Source: Hawksworthiomyces lignivorus (taxonomy: Eukaryota > Ascomycota > Sordariomycetes > Ophiostomatales > Ophiostomataceae). Taken from it: a stretch of DNA of 64,000 bases. The number at the start of each line of letters is the position of its first letter. Within the stretch, counting starts at the first letter, position 1. A program made the translations under genes and the position numbers. Of this stretch, positions 56,907-64,000 are shown piece by piece. The notes under the pieces were generated by a model, which ran no database searches, was not told the DNA's origin, and was given only the letters and a program-made list of their open reading frames with translations. The stretch spans positions 248,001 through 312,000 of the forward strand of contig NTMA01000024.1 in assembly GCA_002917075.1 (NCBI GenBank). Direction: 5' to 3'.

Positions 56907-57147
56907 TGCATATTTCTTGCAGTGCACGAAGAGGCTAGAAACAAGATGTCACGCATCGGGTCTTAGTAGGGTCATCTTCACATGCTATAGAAGACCTTGG
57001 TTTGTTTGGATAGGAAACCCTCTCGAGGCTTTTTATATGGGTTGTGGAGGGTAGCAGTTTCCTTTATTGTAATACGTTGCTTATTTGTTATATATGTAAT
57101 CATTGTAAACCTCAAAGAAAAAGACCCCCAATAAAACTTAACTAGAC

Positions 57148-57723
57148 CTATTGCTCCTTCGCCAAGATATCTTGCACACGCTTCACTTTATCGGCAGCTG
57201 TCTGTTTCTTATCCGTGCTAGGCGTTCGGTGAAGCCATGTGAGCATAAGAGCATAAGAGCAATCTCGTTTCTGTGGAGGAAAAGGGAAGTGAGTGCCTGC
57301 TTACCGCGTTCCGGCTCTCATCGACGTCTGCACCCGCAGAACGCCACGCTGGTGGACAAGTGTGTGCGCTTGGCCGATGACCTTCATGACATCGTCCCAG
57401 CTGCCTTCTTTAGAAGATGTAAGCATCCGCAATGCGGCAGCAAAACCTGGGATAGAAGTTTGCGTGGCAAAAGGTCTTACCGAGTGTCGTCCCGCTGGCA
57501 TGCATGGTAACAGTCAAGTTTGATGCCTGCAAAAGCTTCTGGACCTCAGCGACGTCCTCGGCTACCGAGACATGGCCGGTGCCAACCTAGAGGGAAATAC
57601 TGGTCAGTGGACCGACACCTTCCAAAGCAAGAGCAAATAAAGTTCCGGCACGACTTTACTCACCGGGATCAGACAGAAGTCGGCGTAACATGCCTCGGGT
57701 GTAGGCAGGGCAGCGTAGTCCAT
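57148..57723 (-). CDS. ECM15: ECM15-like thiamine-binding-domain (MTH1187/YkoF) protein, four exons
   Basis: Exons are 57723-57664, 57586-57481, 57407-57305 and 57217-57148, with introns of 77, 73 and 87 nt (donors GTGAGT, GTAAGA, GTAAGC). The product is 112 residues and never forms one long open frame, so it is easily missed. The joined reading has ADFCLIPVGTGHVSVAEDV, EVQKLLQASNLTVTMHASGT, GSWDDVMKVIGQAHTLVHQ, GVLRVQTSMRAGTRTDKKQ and VKRVQDILAKEQ. This matches the small UPF0045/ECM15 family (thiamine-binding fold): the IPVGT and V.TS.R.GTR.D motifs are the family landmarks. Yeast Ecm15 is a tetrameric cytosolic protein of poorly known role. Convergent with the CCDC47-like gene, 241 bp apart. 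Confidence 0.85.
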
Positions 57724-58354
57724 GGTCAACTAAAGCGTAACATATGATGGAGATAGTTCATTTTCTCGTGCTCGGAACTATTACAGCTCAATCCTTAAAA
57801 ATACAGTAGTAATACTCCGCTGAACCAATTAGCAATAATTGTGGGGTACCTTTCTCGCCTTGTTTGCCAATTTCCTTCTACCCTTAAAGGCCTCTTCTGA
57901 CGGTGCAAAATATTGCCTATCTATTCCCAGGAATGCTTTCCATGCACATAGTAAAAATAAATAAATAAATAATAAATAATAAAAAATAAAAAGAATAAAG
58001 AGCCACAGCAGTCCTTTGAATTGCTTTTTGCTTGTCCATCGCCAGTGCCTATTTCAATGAAACCAGGACAGCCTTCGCGACCAATCTCAGTGCAGGTTTC
58101 AGTAACGCAAGCCGCAAATCCCGAACTGCACAGCAATTGTGGTGACTCTTACTCCTGCATGCATTCAATGCGAGCTTTCTTAACCTTTTTCTATAACTAG
58201 CTAGGAAGTGCGACATCATTCTAATATCTGATTAGAACAGGTTGAAGTCCTCGCTCGGAGGTGTGGGCTTGTGCCGACTCGGCAACGGCGCCATCGGTCT
58301 TGCATTGAATCATGTTGTTGATATTTGATGATTAAATGTAATCTAATGGCTATA
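57724..58354. other. Intergenic, 0.6 kb, with (AATAA)n tract
   Basis: A tract of AATA-type units lies at 57953-57999. Otherwise nothing recognised. Confidence 0.6.
57953..57999. repeat. (AATAA)n low-complexity tract
   Basis: About 47 bp composed only of A and T apart from one late G, in AAATAA/AATAAT units. Confidence 0.8.
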
Positions 58355-58822
58355 TCAATGGTAGCCGGAGTCCAGGCTTGTCCGCCGTGAGCCGCATGGA
58401 CTAATTCCCTCACTGAGACGCCGTGGCCGTGTTGTGCCGAATTTGATGGTGTAGGCATTGAGCATGGCCTGGTGTCGCTGCTGACCGTCTGAAGAGGCAT
58501 CGTCGTCATTGCAAGTAGACGAGGTTGTATCATTTAGCGCCGGCAGAATGGCGCTCTTTTTGTCTTGTTCTGAGTGACTGTTGCTTTTGCCGACTCCTTT
58601 TCTGCCTCCGGCGGCGCTTCCTCTGCCCGTGCTATCCCGGTCGCTCTGTTCGGACGCTGTGCTATCGGATGTCTTGGGTGATCTCCAAGATAACGTCCTT
58701 GCAAAGAGGCTGCTAGAAGAACGACGCGACAGCATCGTCCTCGTGTCACTGTTCGCTATTGAGGCTGTTGTGGACGAACCAGATTTATGCAAAATGCGAT
58801 TCCAGCGACTTTTGATTGCCAT
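58355..58822 (-). CDS. Small Ser/Arg-rich protein, unknown
   Basis: Single frame, 155 residues. It begins MAIKSRWNRILHKSGSS and is rich in Ser, Thr, Arg and Asp. The C-terminal third has HQAMLNAYTIKFGTTRPRR, followed by LSEGISPCGSRRTSLDSGYH. RRTSLDS and RRLSEG look like basophilic kinase sites. The composition suggests a disordered regulatory protein. I do not recognise a family. The C-terminal block looks the most constrained. Moderately sure it is a gene. Confidence 0.55.
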   Translation of the reverse strand: MAIKSRWNRILHKSGSSTTASIANSDTRTMLSRRSSSSLFARTLSWRSPKTSDSTASEQSDRDSTGRGSAAGGRKGVGKSNSHSEQDKKSAILPALNDTTSSTCNDDDASSDGQQRHQAMLNAYTIKFGTTRPRRLSEGISPCGSRRTSLDSGYH

Positions 58823-60345
58823 ATTGGGTGAGGACTAATAATGGCTGTAGCACCAAGGCTGTAAAGGGGAAAACCGCCTTTTTGTTCAAAAAAGAAGTCA
58901 AGTTGTCGGTTGCTCTTGAATAAGGAACAAGGGAATTGTATGCCACGACTTCTCAATGAACAACTCTTTATCCAATATTCAAATGCATCGCTAGAAATAA
59001 CAAAGACACATATACATTATAAGCAAAATAGCTCCAGAAAGAGTCTTCGCAAGAAACCGGGAATGAACAGAGTATTGTTTCTTCTTGTCATCCCTAGTGT
59101 GGCCCTTCGTCGTCCATTCTTAGTAAACCCACACACTCCTCGGAGGGTCCGGTGGCTAGATCTAGGTATCAAGGACCTTCGCCAACAAAGAGCAGGGAAG
59201 ACCTAGTAGAAAAGAACATACAGACATCATCCATGGGCTAACAGGCCGAACTGCGCCGTGCGGGAACGCCGGCGTTTGTAATGTGGTAGATGGGTAGCGT
59301 TCTTTGTACCCGTACTTGCTTATTTCGTCTCGACACTGTAAGAGGCCAATTCCATAGTGACACTCAGCATTTATTAAGAAACATGAAAAAAAAACTGCTC
59401 ATTGCACTATTCATATATTATTGTGAGAACCGTCCTAATCTTGCTGCAGGCCAAGAAAGTCAACAAATGTTTCCTAGTGTATTACTCTCCTACCGGATCT
59501 GCACCATCGATCTAATAGAAGAAAGACTACCAAGGAGGCATGCCCGGGAAACATGTCTAGATGCTGGTTGCGTGTCCATTTTGCAGTGGACTCGATGAAA
59601 CATTGGCGCAGTATGGATGATATAAAGCCGCATAGATTAAGAATAGCTGACCGACCAGTTTTACCGTCGTCGATCCTTCGGTGGGCTGTCCGGGAAACTT
59701 GGTCTTTCTTTTTCTAAACTTCTTCTACGTAAAATGGCATCTAGCGACCTTACCGAGTCGACATTCGTCTTGGTTCCTCTAACTCTATCGTATTTGATGC
59801 ATCACTCTACATTTTGTTCTATTTACACTATATATTGGAAAGTTTGGCGAGAACGACAAAACCTAAAAAGGTACAAAAAGAACTCAAGGAACAGGCTAAC
59901 AAGATAAAGGCGAAAGAAAGACATTGGCGGTTATCTTACTTGCTCTTTTGAGTGAGAAGGATTGTTCCTTGGAGTTGTTGCACAGTGAGAGTATTGAAAC
60001 GGCCGTAGGCGACAGGAATTATTACGCAAGAAAAGTAAAGCCGCGCCTACTGTACGGAGTAGCATGCAAGTATTCACTCTGGCGCTGGGTCGTATCGTGC
60101 CTGCGTATTGCCTCGCCACTAGGTGGTCCTTTACAACCACTGGTCAGCCTGTAGCGCCAGCCCAGCGAACCGCACTGAGACCATTTGCTGGGTTGACCTT
60201 ATTGCGGAGCTTCCACAATCTACCAGTATTTTCACCACTCCATATACTCCAAACCAACGTCATCCGCGGCCGGCGCTCGCAGCTCAATTGCCATCTTTCC
60301 TATATTACCTACATTGGATCGCATGATTTATGCAATTTGTTGAAC
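58823..60345. other. Intergenic, 1.5 kb
   Basis: Upstream of the Arl3 start. A plus frame at 60064-60438 includes the Arl3 first exon at its 3' end, but its upstream part is leader DNA, not conserved protein. A TACGGAG word is at 60053. No other gene supported. Confidence 0.6.
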
Positions 60346-61151
60346 ATGTACCACCTCGCCAAGGGGCTATATATGCTCGCCACAAGCAAAGAAGGTAAAT
60401 TGCTAGTCGACCAGGTGGGAGCTCCATACGCAACATAATGAGATGAGATGAAAGATGTAAGACGTGCGATATGTTTTTATTTCTGACGACTGTTCTGTGC
60501 TACTTCTCCTCTCGCACTATAGAATACTCTGTCATTCTCCTCGGCCTAGACAATGCTGGCAAGACAACCTTCCATGAGCAAGTTAAAGCGCTTTTCTCGC
60601 CTGGCCAGCCGGCGCCAAAGCTCCAGACAGTCCCGACCGTCGGCCAGAATGTATCAACTATCACTCTACCGGACATGTATATGAAGATCTGGGATGTCGG
60701 TGGTCAGTTGAGCCTGCGTAAGTTGTGGCAGAGCTATTACCAGAGCTGCCATGCCATTGTGTTCATTATCGATAGCACCGACGTTGGCGACGGCCTCTTA
60801 GATGACGACGCGCCTGGGGAGACTTCGCACGCTGCAGCAGACAATACCGTCTTAGGCCGTCTCGAAGAGTGCCGCCTAGTTCTAGAGGATGTTTTGCAGA
60901 ATTCCGACACCGAAGGCGTGCCGCTCTTGATTTTGGCCAACAAGCAAGACCGTGAGGACTGTGTCGAGGTCGTCCGCATCAAAGAAGGTTTAGTGAAGAA
61001 GGTGTTCGAAGGCGAGAAAGCATCAAGCATCCGTGACTCACGCGTGCTGCCGGTGTCCGCTCTTACGGGTACAGGCGTGCAGGAGGCTGTTGAGTGGCTG
61101 CGGTCACGCGTCAAGTGGAATAAGGAATCTAGGCCGCCAGTGATGCGGTAG
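60346..61151 (+). CDS. ARL3: Arf-like GTPase Arl3 (ARFRP1 class)
   Basis: Exons are 60346-60394 and 60523-61151; the 128-nt intron has donor GTAAAT and acceptor CTATAG. The product is 225 residues. The join reads MLATSKEEYSVILLGLDNAGKTT. GTPase motifs are GLDNAGKTT (24-32), PTVGQN with Thr55, WDVGGQ (73-78), NKQD (156-159) and SAL. The N-terminus MYHLAKGLY lacks the Gly2 used for myristoylation and resembles the yeast Arl3/ARFRP1 group, whose N-acetylated aromatic residue docks on Sys1 at the Golgi. Arl3 recruits Arl1 and GRIP-domain golgins. A 24-residue acidic insertion (about 104-127, GLLDDDAPGETSHAAADN) sits between the fourth strand and its following helix, and makes the protein longer than the usual 180-200 residues. 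Confidence 0.92.
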
Positions 61152-61397
61152 AAGGAGCGGCTGGTGGTTTTCATTTTAGCTGACTTTTTGCCTTCAGCAA
61201 TGAGCGTGTTCCTTCGTGTATAGACGGCACATATATCCATTCGTTGTTGGTCATGGTTACAACGTTTATCTCTTTGCTCTATTGTCCTTTTGATCTATTT
61301 ATCCCCAGGGTATCATAACATTATTTTTTAGTCACGGCGCAGGGCCCACGTCAGAATCACGGCCGTCACCTCGAGATTGTTTAATCCGAAATCACTG

Positions 61398-62353
61398 CTA
61401 CCGCTCATTCTCTGCAGATAGCTCTGCTATGAGTCCGCCTTTATCTCTCCTTTTAGCATCCTCCGCCAGCCTTTTATCTACTATTGTCGTAAAATCCTTG
61501 GCCTTTTCGAGCGCTATTTGAACGCACTTCAAAATAGCCACTGCATCGACGGGTGTGCCGCCGAGTTTAGCGATTTGACAGATTTCGCCATGTCGGTTCA
61601 AGCTAATCGTACAACTACCAACTCGGGTTTGCTCCTCGAGTAGGTTGGCATCCAATATTATAGTCTCAGCCTCTTCGCCGAAGTAGCTGAAAGTGACACA
61701 GAAAGGAGAATGAAGCCAGCTCAGTTGCACAGGTTCCCGCTCGGCTGGTGTGTAAACCGTCAATAAGCCGCCTTCGATGCTTGTCTCTGGTTTGCGAAAG
61801 TGCCGGAGCGCAGCAATCACTGCTAAGCAAGAAGCGTCGACTAGGTTGCCGTCGTGTGACATAACATGTACATCCACGCGGATGGACCAACATTTCTGGC
61901 CCGCCGTGAGGCACAGTGACTCGGTGTCAAGTGCTGCAGAACGCCGGATAGTCTTCTCTAATAAACGAGACAACAGTACTTCTGTTTCGCTAGGTCGACC
62001 AACCTCGAACGAAGGTGATGCCATAGGACTCAGTTCCGTCACAATTGTAAAGATGCCGTCGAAGGGTCGATCGGAGTAAGGGACTGTCACTTCGGCCGTT
62101 GTCTTAGCCAGAACCCTGCAGTAAATACGGAGCGTTAGGGACTGAACTTTCAAAACAGCACAGCAGTATACGTTTGCACCATTTCCTACCTTGTATTGCC
62201 AATTCTGACATCTGCCACTCCAAATTCATCTCCTAAAATAAGATCCACTGTCCGATACTCTTCGAAGCCACGACCATCCGTACGAAGGCCATCTTGCAAT
62301 GCTTGATTGACAAATACTTTTTCGTTTAGTGACGGTTCTAGCTCTCGAGGCAT
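61398..62353 (-). CDS. RRP45: Exosome subunit Rrp45 (RNase PH fold)
   Basis: Exons are 62353-62190 and 62115-61398; the 74-nt intron has donor GTAGGA and acceptor CTGCAG and joins RIGNTR to VLAKTTAEV. The product is 293 residues. Landmarks are MPRELEPSLNEKVFVNQAL, GLRTDGRGFEEYR, PYSDRPFDGIF, LLSRLLEKTIRRS, ALDTESLCLTAGQKCWSIRV and HVMSHDGNLVDASCLAVIAAL. The product is one of six RNase PH-like ring subunits of the RNA exosome, which processes and degrades RNA in nucleus and cytoplasm. The eukaryotic ring subunit is structural, not catalytic. Its length is close to that of other fungal Rrp45 proteins (no long acidic C-terminal extension as in the human one). Convergent with Arl3, divergent from CWC15 (292 bp). 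Confidence 0.93.
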
Positions 62354-62645
62354 GGCAATTGAATTGTTCGTGGGTGAAATATCCGCGTTAAATCTCTGCT
62401 AATAGGAGGACAAGAAGAAAAGGAACTAGCATTCGAATGCAAAGCAGGTGTACTGTCAAAAGCTCTGCTCGCGAAGCGTGCTAAAAGCAGCGAGGGGCAG
62501 AACATACTTTTTTTTTTCTGCCAAAGGCGGTGAATGTCCTGAACGCCTTAGCGCCATTTGGGGTATCTGAGGCACATTGACAAACTTCATCGTTTCGCTG
62601 CTGCATGTCTATCACTCTAATCACGAACTAGAATAGATACGCAAA
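62354..62645. promoter_or_regulatory. Divergent promoter region RRP45 / CWC15
   Basis: 292 bp shared by two RNA-processing genes. T-rich at 62510-62518; no motif assigned. Confidence 0.5.
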
Positions 62646-63734
62646 ATGACCACTGCACACAGACCCACGTTTGATCCTGTAAGTTATTGTCGACTTTGAG
62701 GGCATTTGCTATATGAGATTCCTCTATTTAACACGTGATTTAGGCTCGTGGCAAGGAAGGACCAAAGGGACCTGCCTACCACCAGAGATTGCTTCCCGCA
62801 CACACACAACTAAAGTTTCGGTATGATTCCCTATCAATCAATGTGATGGGGGAACCAGAGAACATCTTATCTATGTAGTATACGTAGCTAACTTATTTCT
62901 TTTGTGGGAGTTAGGAAACCGGGCCAAGGTGGTGACGCAGACCGCGAAGTCCGCGATCTTCGCTCCGAATTGCTTGCCGCCGAAAAAGCTCACTTTGCGA
63001 AAGTGCGAGGCGAACCTTTTGCAGCGGATGATGACGCCGCAGTAGCTAGGACAGCGGTATCTGAAACAGCACCATTAGCTAAACGCCGACTACTCAACGA
63101 CAAGACAGGCAGTTCAGATAACGGCGACAAGGAAGATCCAGAAGCCAAGCGGAGGCGCATTTTAGAAGAGACACGAGACATTGATGCAGACGATTCGGAT
63201 TCAGATGATTCTGAAAAGAATGGTCACGAAAATGACGATGACGACGACGACGACGACGACGACGATGAGAGTGATAGTAGCGAAGAGGATAGCGATGACG
63301 AAGACGAGACGGCTGAGCTACAGCGAGAATTGGAAAAGATCAAACGCGAGAGAGCGGAAAAGCGAGAGCGAGAGGTAAGCCATACTCTGCGTTGAGATGC
63401 GCTTTTTAGTTCGGACTTTAACAATGACAGGAACGGGAACGAGAGGCTGCGGAGGCGGAAACACGAGAACGAGACATTGCTCGAGGCAATCCACTCCTCA
63501 ATAAACCTGACTTCACTATAAAACGTCGTTGGGATGACGACGTTGTATTCAAGAATCAGGCACGTGGCACCGACGACAAAGGGAAGAAGAAAGAGTTCAT
63601 CAATGTGGGTTTCTCCGTCACCTAACGGGCAGGTTGTTGTTATACGCAGAATATAATATCTCAACTGACATCTTCTCTAGGATCTCCTTCGCTCTGATTT
63701 TCATAAACGATTCATGAACAAGTATGTCCGTTAG
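62646..63734 (+). CDS. CWC15: Spliceosome protein Cwc15 (Cwf15/Cwc15)
   Basis: Exons are 62646-62678, 62744-62820, 62915-63374, 63431-63604 and 63681-63734; introns are 65, 94, 56 and 76 nt. The product is 265 residues. The N-terminus MTTAHRPTFDPARG, HTQLKFRKPGQGG and VRDLRSELLAAEKAHF are family hallmarks. The middle is acidic, including 12 consecutive Asp coded by a GAC/GAT run near 63234-63267. A Glu/Arg coiled segment follows. The end reads NPLLNKPDFTIKRRWDDDVVFKNQAR, then DLLRSDFHKRFMNKYVR, as in Cwc15 orthologues. It is a component of the Prp19-associated, catalytically active spliceosome, the same machinery as Syf2. Confidence 0.94.
63234..63267 (+). repeat. GAC/GAT trinucleotide run coding for poly-Asp in Cwc15
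   Basis: About eleven GAC/GAT units in frame, encoding the Asp tract of Cwc15. Confidence 0.85.
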
Positions 63735-64000
63735 GATGGATATTTGGCGGGCAAGATACCGTTTTCTGGAGTTTCTGGTTTTAATCCTTTTACAAAAAGA
63801 ATTCATCCTTGTTTTTGGCGTGCATAAAGGAGTCAAGTGTTTAGTCTGCACCTTTTAGATTAACCACACTTCACATAACAATAAAGATTAGCTTTAGAAG
63901 GGAAAGGGACGACCTAAATCAACCCGCGTGCTTTCGATACACTGTGGTTTAGCGTTAAATATCAACAGAGCATTGTATTTGGAGATCATGGGAGGGAGAA
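63735..64000. other. 3' flank of CWC15 to window end
   Basis: 266 bp without a recognised gene; probably the CWC15 3' untranslated region and the start of the next intergenic space. Confidence 0.5.

Noticed and set aside
57151..57510. 119-codon plus frame opposite the ECM15-like gene
   Set aside because: It reads through antisense introns and exons of the four-exon minus-strand gene and shows no domain.
60064..60345. Upstream extension of the Arl3 first exon
   Set aside because: The frame is open by chance; family conservation begins at the ATG at 60346 and the upstream residues resemble no Arf-like protein.
1..64000. CRISPR arrays, operons, insertion sequences, bacterial-type signals
   Set aside because: The window is a spliced fungal nuclear region; no spaced direct-repeat arrays, transposase genes or terminal inverted repeats with target duplications were seen.

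Overview
The window is nuclear DNA of a filamentous ascomycete (Pezizomycotina; the Yaf9 and ECL1-family sequences look more Sordariomycete-like, but I cannot prove the class). The evidence is eukaryotic single-gene units with short GT-AG introns (about 50-140 nt, often with CTAAC or CTGAC branch sites), polypyrimidine leaders before starts, and fungal families such as a Pth11-like rhodopsin-domain protein, an Ecl1-type zinc protein, Coq11 and a Drs2 flippase. I see no operon, CRISPR array, rRNA, convincing tRNA or transposon. Exon joins below were deduced by eye from splice signals, reading phase and family conservation.

Layout. 1-4258: minus-strand secreted GH16-like protein whose catalytic motif is eroded and which runs into a Ser-rich tandem-repeat tail that leaves the window at the left edge. 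4259-9089: gene desert. 9090-9928: single-pass membrane protein. 11392-16966: compact block with Yaf9 (chromatin), Coq11 (ubiquinone), Syf2 (splicing) and an unrecognised, probably mitochondrial protein. 19234-21682: kelch-propeller membrane protein. 21683-28983: 7 kb desert ending in a 1.8 kb pyrimidine-rich leader. 28984-30315: Ecl1-family zinc protein. 31889-34216: secreted FAD/BBE-type oxidase. 34217-39467: desert. 39468-40907: rhodopsin-domain membrane protein. 40908-44607: desert with a cluster of TACGGAG/CTCCGTA words. 44608-48943: Drs2-type P4-ATPase. 50287-63734: second compact block with CRIPT, an epoxide hydrolase, haspin kinase, a CCDC47-like ER protein, an ECM15-like protein, a small Ser-rich protein, Arl3/ARFRP1, exosome Rrp45 and Cwc15.

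The two compact blocks hold conserved housekeeping genes in divergent and convergent pairs (several gaps of 200-500 bp). Most surface, secreted or sensory genes (GH16-like, kelch, FAD oxidase, rhodopsin-like) border multi-kilobase deserts, which suggests a patchy genome. Shared themes are RNA processing (Syf2, Cwc15, Rrp45, possibly CRIPT), Golgi/ER membrane traffic (Drs2, Arl3, CCDC47-like) and chromatin (Yaf9, haspin). The most unusual object is the pseudo-GH16 protein with nine copies of an acidic Ser/Cys motif in a huge Ser-rich tail.
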